From positions 1 through 44,578 of the forward strand of contig CABYGA010000010.1 in the NCBI GenBank assembly GCA_902518415.1: 44,578 nt of DNA, in the 5' to 3' direction. Source of the stretch: an uncultured Pelagibacteraceae bacterium (GTDB lineage: Bacteria; Pseudomonadota; Alphaproteobacteria; Pelagibacterales; AG-422-B15). Positions 32,727 through 40,516 of the stretch are shown in pieces. Made by a program: the position numbers and the translations under genes. Numbering within the stretch: the stretch's first letter is position 1; each line of letters starts with the position of its first letter. The notes below the pieces were generated by a model, which saw only the letters and a list, made by a program, of their open reading frames with translations, had not been told where the DNA came from and made no database searches.

Positions 32727-35375
32727 TTAATATGCGTATGAAAAAGATGCTGTCGCAATATCTTTATCAGTACTACCGTTAATTCGTGGATCACCCATAT
32801 TCATTTGATAACCCAATGATACCGCAAGGTCACTTCTAGTAAACCCAGCTGTTAAAGATGCTTTCATTCGACCATCAACAAAACCACCCATTGAGCTTGG
32901 TCCATCACCGTAGAAGTCGTGATCGAAACCAAATGATGGTGAGAATGTCCATGCAGAATTTTGGAAGTTATTATAAGTCACTCCAGTTCTTATTCTGTAA
33001 GTCATAGACAAACTATCAGCACCAGCGTTATCTTCACAATAACCTAACCCAAATAGACCGTTCGCTTGAGGTGTTAAAGTGTTTGTTAACCCACTTGGAT
33101 CCATACAACCATTTTGATTCACATCAAATCCACTCTGGAACTGACCGGAACGAACAACGCCTTGTGCGTAATCCATGTCAGGAACACTTACTGCTCCTAT
33201 TTCAAATAGTGAGAAACCACTATCAGCACCTGCGCCAGTCACAAACGGATGAGATGCAGTGTATGATGTTGCAAAGTTAGCATCAAATGTCCAAACGTCC
33301 ATTTCTGCAGTTCCATCACACTCTGTGTAACCTGCCATTTCACCACTAGCATTTCCAGTAGCAGATGAAAGATCACAATTTGGAGTAGCTGACCATTTAG
33401 TAGTACCTAAAAGTAGTGCTCTCGCGTCAGCAGGACTTCCTGCAGCCCCCCAAGATGAGACGCTTTGCATAAAAGTACCGCCTGTACTGTCAATCAAATT
33501 GTTTGTCAAATCAGCTATATCGATTTGCAAAGGGAAATCTGGACGAAAAGCAACTTCAAAGTTAGCTGCAGTGCCGCCCAAGTTTGTGCTTAGTGACACT
33601 CCAAAAGTTTGAATGTCCTCAGGATAATACAATTGATATCGACCAGCATTAGCAAAAGATAGTGTAGCTATTGCACCAGTCGCGTTAGCAAGAAAGGCTC
33701 CCCTTGTAGCAACTGGTGTCGCCGCATAACATAGAGATGGATCAAAGAAATGCGTAGCGTTTGCAAACGGAGCTGCTGCTCCTGGCGCTAACAAGCCACA
33801 AATACTCTGTCCAAATGCTGTACCATAAATAAGTTGCTCGTTGGCATTTACAGCACCATCGGTAATATCATAAGTTTGGCCAACCGCTGCGGCAGCTCCA
33901 GTTTGCATAGCATTAAGAATACCGAAGAAGTCAGTTGCATATCCATTTGTAATACCTAACATTCTTATTCTTGGTTGGTTAGCATGAGTATTGTTAAAAT
34001 AAACACCCCATTCTACACCTGAACCAACATCGTCAAGATATCCACTGAAGTTAACACCATACTGACCGTCATCTTTAGCTTCAGCGTCTGGTGCTCTAAA
34101 GATATTAAGAAGACCAGCTCTGTTTCCTCTAGCAGGCTCTTGTGATACCAATCTTTGGAAAGCAGTATCCACTTGAGCATTTGTAAGTGACATAGCTGTA
34201 GAAATTGTTCCAAGACCGTTTGAAGTTAGTGCATCTGTAAGACCAGCTGTATTTGCTACAGCCTCAAGAGCCACTTCATAATTAGTTGTCGCACCAGTCA
34301 TAGCATTTGCTACAGTTGCCATTCCCGTTGTACCAGTTGTAGGAAACAGCACATTTAATAAATTAACTTGCACTGAATAAGCATCTTCATCGGCTGCAAA
34401 TAAATGTCCGTCGGCTGCGTTACTACATATTCCTCCAATGCCTGTTGAGATACATTGAACAACATCATAATATATGCCGCCAAAAGGAAGTGATGTATCT
34501 TCATTATAGAATGCTGAACTGACCAAACCAGTTGTGCTGCCAACACCAACTAGTTCGCTTCCAAAGAAAGATCCAGCAGCGTCAAGCTCAACCGGTTTTT
34601 GTTCTAGTTGATAATAAGCATCAACAGTGACACCCGAATCAGAATAAGCCGAAAGCCCAATCATTGCTTGCGGTAAAAGAGCATCTTTTAATCTCGCACC
34701 AGGTGAACGTAGTAGAGGGAGGTTTACACTGTTTACATTATTCACACCAATTGGGAGAAGTGCTGTGACACCTTGGCTTTGAATATAGTTACCTAGATAC
34801 ATATCAACATTTGAAGAAAGAGGAGCAGTTATATATGCGTTACCAAGTTTTACACTAGATTCTAATTCACTTTCAGCTGCATTAGTTAGACGTTTAAAGT
34901 CAGCGTCGTTGATAGCTAAAACAGGGTTATACATTGCAACACCTGAGAGATTCAAACCAACACCGTAAGCATTACTTCCACTGAAACTTAATGATATCGT
35001 TTGACCAGCATCGACTATGGCACCTTTTCCAAAGTTCAAACGACCATCATCACCGTTTGTACTTCCAATACTTATCGTTCTTGAAGAATTATTTCCGTAA
35101 GGGTCTACGATTATGCCATTGCAACCACCATTACCATTGTGTACTCCTCCACCGATCAATGCTTGTTGAGCTGCGGATGCTGTTGTTGCACTACCTGAAA
35201 CTAATTGGCAGTTGTTGTCTTCAGTTCTTACTGAGAAACCATGAGTAACGATTGCTGTTCCATTGCCTTCAAAACCACCTAGGTTTAAACTTGTTGCATT
35301 TGCAGGCAATAGACTTATCGATGAAATAGCTACAAACGCACTCAGCGTGAATAACTTAGTAATTTGTTTTAACAT
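32727..35375 (-). CDS. DUF1302 family outer-membrane beta-barrel
   Basis: This 882-residue protein has a signal peptide (cleavage near ANA-TS, residue 27) and ends in SFSYAY, a beta-signal-like C-terminus. The DUF1302 core is clear: NGDDGRLNFGKGAIV (108-121), LLRSPGARLKDALLPQAMIG (221-240), VDAYYQLEQKPVELDAAGSFFG (251-272), and APDAEAKDDGQYGV (428-441). Between 275 and 427 it carries a segment roughly 100 residues longer than in family members I know. A calcium-loop-like DVNQNGCMD lies at 751-759. G+C is visibly higher than in neighbouring genes and codon use looks like that of a highly expressed gene. Members are predicted porins or ligand channels for hydrophobic compounds. Confidence 0.9.
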   Translation of the reverse strand: MLKQITKLFTLSAFVAISSISLLPANATSLNLGGFEGNGTAIVTHGFSVRTEDNNCQLVSGSATTASAAQQALIGGGVHNGNGGCNGIIVDPYGNNSSRTISIGSTNGDDGRLNFGKGAIVDAGQTISLSFSGSNAYGVGLNLSGVAMYNPVLAINDADFKRLTNAAESELESSVKLGNAYITAPLSSNVDMYLGNYIQSQGVTALLPIGVNNVNSVNLPLLRSPGARLKDALLPQAMIGLSAYSDSGVTVDAYYQLEQKPVELDAAGSFFGSELVGVGSTTGLVSSAFYNEDTSLPFGGIYYDVVQCISTGIGGICSNAADGHLFAADEDAYSVQVNLLNVLFPTTGTTGMATVANAMTGATTNYEVALEAVANTAGLTDALTSNGLGTISTAMSLTNAQVDTAFQRLVSQEPARGNRAGLLNIFRAPDAEAKDDGQYGVNFSGYLDDVGSGVEWGVYFNNTHANQPRIRMLGITNGYATDFFGILNAMQTGAAAAVGQTYDITDGAVNANEQLIYGTAFGQSICGLLAPGAAAPFANATHFFDPSLCYAATPVATRGAFLANATGAIATLSFANAGRYQLYYPEDIQTFGVSLSTNLGGTAANFEVAFRPDFPLQIDIADLTNNLIDSTGGTFMQSVSSWGAAGSPADARALLLGTTKWSATPNCDLSSATGNASGEMAGYTECDGTAEMDVWTFDANFATSYTASHPFVTGAGADSGFSLFEIGAVSVPDMDYAQGVVRSGQFQSGFDVNQNGCMDPSGLTNTLTPQANGLFGLGYCEDNAGADSLSMTYRIRTGVTYNNFQNSAWTFSPSFGFDHDFYGDGPSSMGGFVDGRMKASLTAGFTRSDLAVSLGYQMNMGDPRINGSTDKDIATASFSYAY

Positions 35376-35422
35376 TTAGAACTCCCCTTCTCTAAATAAA
35401 TAATAAATTCATAAATAAAGTC

Positions 35423-35441
35423 TTTCGACTTATTGTCGAAA
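35423..35441 (-). promoter_or_regulatory. Stem-loop at the 5' end of the DUF1302 transcript
   Basis: TTTCGAC and GTCGAAA form a perfect 7-bp stem around five bases. With the predicted promoter, the transcript would begin almost exactly at this element, about 68 bases before the ATG. A 5'-terminal hairpin is a known way to stabilise abundant outer-membrane-protein mRNAs; an operator overlapping the start is the alternative. Confidence 0.5.
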
Positions 35442-35449
35442 TTTGAGCT

Positions 35450-35478
35450 ATTAAACTTAAAAAAACGCCATTAGTCAA
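35450..35478 (-). promoter_or_regulatory. Promoter of the DUF1302-DUF1329 operon
   Basis: On the minus strand TTGACT (35478-35473) and TTTAAT (35455-35450) are separated by 17 bp, close to the sigma-70 consensus with optimal spacing. Transcription would start near 35443. A ribosome-binding site AAGGGGAG lies 8 bp before the ATG at 35375. Confidence 0.65.
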
Positions 35479-35575
35479 ACTATTATAGGTCTGGGCTAAA
35501 ATTTATATATTTTAAATTTTGGAGTATTGTAAAATTACCACAAAAGCCCATTTTTTTAGGAATTAGATATATTTT

Positions 35576-36295
35576 TTAGCTAAATTTATATTTTTTGAGA
35601 AGACTTATTATTCGCTCAATTGATGATGGTTTTGCAGCTAATACCCCAAATTGGGATTTTTTAATCTCTCTTGCGATCCGATTACTATAGGCAATGAATT
35701 CGAGTTTACTCAAATGTCTTTTATTTAATCCTTGAAGCTTACACAACTTCAAAAATGTCTTGTAAGAAAAAATAGAAAAAAATACTACAACTTTCATTTT
35801 TCCCTCCATAATTAAATCGCTAGTCGATTTATTCAATTTTTTTTTGGGAATAGTCTCATACACTTGATTTAATAATACTTTAAAACCTACTTGTTTAAGT
35901 TCACGAACGAATTGTCTGTTATAAATATTGCTACATAAATATTCTAAAGTGTGTCCCTTTACTTTTTTGCTTAGTTTAATTTTGTCGAGAAGTAATTCAC
36001 TGGTTTCTGCAAATACTAAAACCTTTTTTACTTTAAGATTTTGAAGCTCTTTTTTAACTTTGTGACCGATTACTATAAAACTTGATTTCTTGAACTCGTC
36101 TTTATTTTTTTTTGACGATAATGATCTCACTGCTTGTTTGCTTGCAACCAAAAAAACTTTATCTGGGTGACACTCAATTTTTTTCTTCAGTATACGAAAA
36201 GAAGTTAAATTTTCTTTTTTATGCCGGATATTTTTTTTTGATAATAATATAGATAACTTATCATTGTCCTCTCTAGGGCGCGTAATCAAAATCAT
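35576..36295 (-). CDS. hemD: Uroporphyrinogen-III synthase
   Basis: HemD closes and rearranges hydroxymethylbilane to uroporphyrinogen III. The sequence is poorly conserved across bacteria; the call rests on ILITRPREDNDKL at the N-terminus, the bilobed pattern with VVFFSIFSYKTFL, and the C-terminal FIAYSNRIAREIK then LAAKPSSIERIISLL, plus its place behind hemC with a 23-bp overlap. The 239-residue length fits. It is lysine-rich, in keeping with AT-rich base composition. Confidence 0.88.
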   Translation of the reverse strand: MILITRPREDNDKLSILLSKKNIRHKKENLTSFRILKKKIECHPDKVFLVASKQAVRSLSSKKNKDEFKKSSFIVIGHKVKKELQNLKVKKVLVFAETSELLLDKIKLSKKVKGHTLEYLCSNIYNRQFVRELKQVGFKVLLNQVYETIPKKKLNKSTSDLIMEGKMKVVVFFSIFSYKTFLKLCKLQGLNKRHLSKLEFIAYSNRIAREIKKSQFGVLAAKPSSIERIISLLKKYKFS

Positions 36296-37238
36296 TTTTT
36301 AAACTTTCCAATTCATCTATTTTTGTTTGTCCCAAAACATTTATTATTTCATCACTTAACTTATCACTTAATTCTAAATAGTTCTTTTTTACATCTGACA
36401 ATGATTTTTTAAAAAGTTTATTTCCCTCGTGATCAAATATTTCAAAGTTCAGTTTAATTTCATTTTCTATAATTTTTGCATAAATTGAAACAGGGCTGTT
36501 GCAATTTGCATTTATATTTTTCAAAACTCTTCGTTCAGCCATACATTCAGTTTGGGTCTGGGGATCATTTATAATTGATACTACTTTTTTTATTTTGCTG
36601 CTCTTTAGCGCTTGCACTCCTACAGCCCCTTGGCAAGCTGCTGGTAAGAATAATTTAAAGTCTAATACTTCGGTAATCAAATGTTCTAGATTTAAACGAA
36701 CTAAACCTGCCTGACTTAAAATAATAGCATCGTATTCTCGATTTTTTAATTTCTGAATGCGAGTATCGACATTGCCTCTCAATAACTTGATCGATAAGTC
36801 TTTTCTTAAACTAAGGACTTGGGAACGTCGGCGAATAGAACTGGTGCCAATCACGCTACCTGATGGCAAGTCCATAAACTTTTTTCCGGAATTACTGAGA
36901 AGTGCATCATTTGCACTATATCTTTTCATCCAGCAGATTATATCAAGATCGGTTGAGACTTCTTGAGCCGGCACATCTTTCATCGAATGCACCCCGATAT
37001 CGATTTTACCTGATAGTATTTGTTCTTCTATCTCTTTGATAAACAAGCCTTTCCCTCCAATACGATCTAAGCGGTGCGTATTATGAACATCGCCTGTGGT
37101 TTTGATTGTTTTTATTTCAAATAAATCTTTTTTTAGGTTTGGATCTGAACTAAGAACCTCTTGTATCAAAAGATTGGTCTGAGATTGAGATAAGTTACTG
37201 CTGCGAATTCCTACTACAATTTTTTGCAATTCAGACAT
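36273..37238 (-). CDS. hemC: Hydroxymethylbilane synthase (porphobilinogen deaminase)
   Basis: HemC joins four porphobilinogens into hydroxymethylbilane. The 321-residue product has VVGIRSSNLSQSQTNL, RIGGKGLFIKEIE, DIGVHSMKDVPAQ with the catalytic aspartate, GTSSIRRRSQ, and RGNVDTRIQKL. The dipyrromethane cofactor cysteine is C246 in NINANCNSPVS. It overlaps hemD by 23 bp, and diverges from tsaD across 90 bp, the standard alphaproteobacterial arrangement. Confidence 0.97.
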   Translation of the reverse strand: MSELQKIVVGIRSSNLSQSQTNLLIQEVLSSDPNLKKDLFEIKTIKTTGDVHNTHRLDRIGGKGLFIKEIEEQILSGKIDIGVHSMKDVPAQEVSTDLDIICWMKRYSANDALLSNSGKKFMDLPSGSVIGTSSIRRRSQVLSLRKDLSIKLLRGNVDTRIQKLKNREYDAIILSQAGLVRLNLEHLITEVLDFKLFLPAACQGAVGVQALKSSKIKKVVSIINDPQTQTECMAERRVLKNINANCNSPVSIYAKIIENEIKLNFEIFDHEGNKLFKKSLSDVKKNYLELSDKLSDEIINVLGQTKIDELESLKNDFDYAP

Positions 37239-37328
37239 ACATTATAATATCGAACATTTTAACGGTAGGTTTATAATTAAAGAAATAACAGTTAAAGTAT
37301 ACTTAATTTAAGTGGATTTTTATAAAAA

Positions 37329-38411
37329 ATGAGTATGAAAAAAATCAGAGTATTGGGCATTGAATCCAGTTGTGATGAAACATCGGTTTCAATTGTAGAG
37401 AAGACTGGGGAGAAGATAAAAGTGCTTTCAAACATAGTCAAATCGCAACTTGATGTTCATAAAGATTATGGAGGAGTTGTTCCAGAGCTCGCTGCAAGAG
37501 CTCACTCAGACGTTATTCATAAATTAATTCAAATGGCTTTGGATAAGGCCAAGATTACATTCCGTAGCATTCATGCCATTGCCTCAACAGCAGGACCTGG
37601 TTTACTTGGTGGGCTGTTGGTAGGCGTTGTCGCTGGAAAGACACTAGCCTCATCACTCAAAAAACCTTTCATTGCAGTGAACCACTTAGAAGGTCATGCC
37701 TTGTCCATTAAGCTCGAACAAAAGATTGAATTTCCATATCTTCTACTCTTAGTGTCTGGCGGACATACTGAATTCACAGTAATCAAAAAATTCAATAGCT
37801 ACAAACGCATCGGCACAACCATTGATGATGCACTGGGTGAAGCATTTGATAAAACCGCACGTCTTTTAAAGATGGAATATCCAGGTGGACCTGAAATCGA
37901 AAAATACGCCAAAAAGGGAGATGAAAATAAATACAAGTTACCCTTACCTCTAATTAATGAAAAGAATTGCCACTTCTCTTTTGCTGGTCTGAAATCTGCA
38001 GTTGCCAATGTTGTTGCGAAGAATAAATGCACTGAAACATTTAAGAAAGACATGTCAGCCTCTTTTCAAAAAACTATCAATAAAATTTTATCTATTAAAG
38101 CTCAACATGCCATTGAGCATTTTCAAAGAATTAATAAATCAAAAAAAACTACAAAAATTGTAGTTGCTGGAGGTGTAGCTGCAAATAAAAGTCTTCGCAG
38201 TGCGCTTACAAAATTAGAATCAACTCATCAATGTGAATTTCTTTTTCCGTCCATAAAATATTGTACTGATAATGGGGCCATGATCGCACTTGCAGGAATA
38301 GAGAGGTTTGAGCGAAACATGTTTAACAAACTAGATTTCAAACCAAAACCAAGATGGCCACTTGATAAAGACGCTTTATTCATGAAAGGAAAGAGAGTCG
38401 TTGGCGAATAA
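37329..38411 (+). CDS. tsaD: tRNA N6-threonylcarbamoyladenosine transferase TsaD
   Basis: TsaD transfers the threonylcarbamoyl group to A37 of ANN-decoding tRNAs, with TsaB and TsaE. The 360-residue protein has LGIESSCDETSVSIV, GGVVPELAARAH, the metal-binding H119 and H123 in NHLEGHALS, LLVSGGHTE, and DDALGEAFDKTARLL. The product t6A is the substrate of MtaB, encoded at 3507. The gpsA gene starts 11 bp before its end. Confidence 0.97.
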   Translation: MSMKKIRVLGIESSCDETSVSIVEKTGEKIKVLSNIVKSQLDVHKDYGGVVPELAARAHSDVIHKLIQMALDKAKITFRSIHAIASTAGPGLLGGLLVGVVAGKTLASSLKKPFIAVNHLEGHALSIKLEQKIEFPYLLLLVSGGHTEFTVIKKFNSYKRIGTTIDDALGEAFDKTARLLKMEYPGGPEIEKYAKKGDENKYKLPLPLINEKNCHFSFAGLKSAVANVVAKNKCTETFKKDMSASFQKTINKILSIKAQHAIEHFQRINKSKKTTKIVVAGGVAANKSLRSALTKLESTHQCEFLFPSIKYCTDNGAMIALAGIERFERNMFNKLDFKPKPRWPLDKDALFMKGKRVVGE

Positions 38412-39399
38412 AAAAGAGTTTAGAATTGGTGTCATCGGAGCCGGTGCATGGGGTACGGCACTCGCAAACATACTGGCACAAAAACAACAAGTAAGACTCT
38501 GGGCCAAAGAAAAAAGTGTATGCGAAAACATTAAAAAGTATAGAGAGAATAAAAGATTTCTTCCAAAAATCAAATTAAGCAAAAAAATAAATTGTACGAC
38601 AGGAATCAATAGTGTTTCTGAATGTGAGATATTATTTTTAGTGATTCCAGTTCAATACCTCTCTGGTGTTTTAAGCAAATTAAAAAATTCAATAGATGAA
38701 AAAACAATTTTTGTTTGTTGTTCAAAAGGACTAGAAATGAACAGCTTAAAATTACCAAGTCAGATCGTATCTTCGATATTTCCAAAAAATAAAATTGCAA
38801 TCATTTCAGGTCCAAACTTCGCAGCGGAAATTGCAAAAGGATTACCTGCTGCTACAACTGTTGCATCCAAGCAAGAAGAAGTAGCAAAAAAAATTGCAAC
38901 ACTCATTCAATCACCAACACTACGACCTTATTTATCTAATGATATAAATGGATCACAAATTGCGGGTGCGCTAAAAAATATTTATGCCATAGCCAGTGGT
39001 ATTGTTGTTGGAAAAAAATACGGTGAGAATGCAGTTGCCTCAATCATCTCAAGAAGCTTCGCCGAAATAACAACAGTTGCAAAATCAATGAATGCAAAAA
39101 AAACTACGCTTGCTGGTCTTTCAGGTATGGGTGACTTATTTCTTACATGTTCTTCTAAAGAATCCAGAAACTTTTCCCTCGGTATTGATTTAGCAAAAGG
39201 AAAAACATTAAATGAAATTATTCAAAAAAAATTTTCAATAGCCGAAGGTGTCTTTACTGTTCGAGCATTAAAAAAACTTGCAGATAGAGAAAAATTAGAT
39301 TTACCAATTAATGAGGCTGTATACAGAGTCCTGTACCGAAAAAAAAATATTGATCTTGCCATTCAAGAACTTTTAAATAGGCCCATTAAAAAGGAATGA
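38401..39399 (+). CDS. gpsA: Glycerol-3-phosphate dehydrogenase [NAD(P)+]
   Basis: GpsA reduces dihydroxyacetone phosphate to sn-glycerol-3-phosphate for phospholipid synthesis. The frame starts with TTG at 38401, inside tsaD, and gives 332 residues: IGAGAWGTALAN (about 12-23), SGPNFAAEIAKGLPAA, the catalytic lysine in AGALKNIYAIASG, and GLSGMGDL. The TTG start is kept because it gives a short lead before the Rossmann motif and the next ATG is far inside. The tsaD-gpsA order is typical. Confidence 0.96.
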   Translation: MANKKEFRIGVIGAGAWGTALANILAQKQQVRLWAKEKSVCENIKKYRENKRFLPKIKLSKKINCTTGINSVSECEILFLVIPVQYLSGVLSKLKNSIDEKTIFVCCSKGLEMNSLKLPSQIVSSIFPKNKIAIISGPNFAAEIAKGLPAATTVASKQEEVAKKIATLIQSPTLRPYLSNDINGSQIAGALKNIYAIASGIVVGKKYGENAVASIISRSFAEITTVAKSMNAKKTTLAGLSGMGDLFLTCSSKESRNFSLGIDLAKGKTLNEIIQKKFSIAEGVFTVRALKKLADREKLDLPINEAVYRVLYRKKNIDLAIQELLNRPIKKE

Positions 39400-39464
39400 T
39401 TTTTTGGTATTTTTTAAAATATTAATCTATGTGATAATATCTCCATTATTTAGGAGGTATATAT

Positions 39465-40013
39465 ATGAAGATTGTAAGCAAATATTTAATTTCAATAATA
39501 ATTTTGTTAAGCACCAGTACCTTATTACTTGCTAGTGAAGAACAAAATGCTTTTGACTTTAGTTTTCCTAATTCTGTAGGTGGAGAAATTAACTTGCAAG
39601 AACACAAAGGTAAGACTCTAATGCTTTTTGTTGCTTCAACAGACTGTGGATTTAAAACTCAATTTAAGGATTTTCAAAAAATTTATAAAGAATATGAAAG
39701 TGATAATTTTCTTGTAATTGGTATTTCAGCTCTTGACCTAAATGTTAAAGAACCTAGGAGGGGTAGTGATATAAATAAATATTGTTCCGATAGATTTGGA
39801 ACAACTTACCCCATTTCAAATGTAATAGAGGTTAACTTAAAATCTAAAAATACCCATCCATTTTTTAATTGGGCAAAAAGTCAGGGAATTGAATTCAAAA
39901 AGAATTTTGAAAAAATTCTAATTGATAAAAATGGAAACATAGTTCAAAAATTTAAAAGAGACAGAAGACCAACTAATAAAAAAATAACGAATGAAATAGA
40001 GAATATTATTTAA
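39465..40013 (+). CDS. Exported glutathione-peroxidase-like thioredoxin-fold protein
   Basis: The 182-residue protein has a signal peptide (MKIVSKYLISIIILL..., cleavage near LLA-SE, residue 23) and a GPx-type body: VASTDCGFKTQFKDFQKIYKEY with the peroxidatic-position C61, FLVIGISALDLNVKEP, and FEKILIDKNGNIVQKF. Compared with the family tetrad, the glutamine of NQF-GQEP is Lys95 and the tryptophan of WNF is Lys146, while the asparagine (N147) remains. The usual second cysteine in the CNQF segment is missing; C107 might replace it. A strong AGGAGGT ribosome-binding site gives high translation. It stands between gpsA and the EVE gene with its own space upstream. It may be a peroxidase with altered chemistry or a thiol reductase. 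Confidence 0.8.
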   Translation: MKIVSKYLISIIILLSTSTLLLASEEQNAFDFSFPNSVGGEINLQEHKGKTLMLFVASTDCGFKTQFKDFQKIYKEYESDNFLVIGISALDLNVKEPRRGSDINKYCSDRFGTTYPISNVIEVNLKSKNTHPFFNWAKSQGIEFKKNFEKILIDKNGNIVQKFKRDRRPTNKKITNEIENII

Positions 40014-40087
40014 TTATTTTTATTTTTTAGTAATTTAAGCTTTTTAAAAAAAATCAAAACCACTTTGAACCATTGAGTGTAGGAAAG

Positions 40088-40504
40088 ATGAATTATTGGT
40101 TGATGAAATCAGAACCAGAAACATGGTCTTGGGAACAGCAAGTAAAAGCTGGAAGCAAGGGTGAAGGCTGGGACGGAGTACGTAATTATCAAGCATCTAA
40201 TAACATGAAGAAAATGAAGAAGGGGGATCTTTGTTTTTTTTATCATTCAGTAAAAGAACGTGATGTTGTAGGGATTGTCAAAGTTGTTAAAGAGTATCAT
40301 CCTGATCCAACCGACAAGTCCGAGCGCTTTGGCATGGTGAGTGTAAGCGCAGTTAAACCGCTAAAAAAAAGAGTAAATCTCACTCAAGTTAAAGATGACA
40401 AAAGACTTAATCACCTCGCATTAGTCAAACAATCACGATTATCCGTAATGCCCATCGATAAGAAGTCCTGGACTATTATTTGCAATCTAGGTGGTATCAA
40501 ATAA
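40088..40504 (+). CDS. EVE domain protein
   Basis: EVE domains are PUA-like and bind modified nucleobases in DNA or RNA. The 138-residue protein has the family opening MNYWLMKSEPETWSWEQQ, then GWDGVRNYQASNNMKKMKKG and FYHSVKERDVVGIVKVVKEYHPD. A TTG at 40073 opens the frame five codons earlier, but family members start at the ATG before YWLMKSEP, so I chose 40088. A short AGGAAAG precedes it. It lies 12 bp before acs, and next to it in many alphaproteobacteria. Confidence 0.9.
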   Translation: MNYWLMKSEPETWSWEQQVKAGSKGEGWDGVRNYQASNNMKKMKKGDLCFFYHSVKERDVVGIVKVVKEYHPDPTDKSERFGMVSVSAVKPLKKRVNLTQVKDDKRLNHLALVKQSRLSVMPIDKKSWTIICNLGGIK

Positions 40505-40516
40505 GATATTTGGTCT

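Noticed and set aside
32705-32794. Extended N-terminus of the DUF1329 protein.
   Set aside because: It would overlap the DUF1302 gene and place 30 residues before a good signal peptide; the ATG at 32704 has an AGGAGAGG site.
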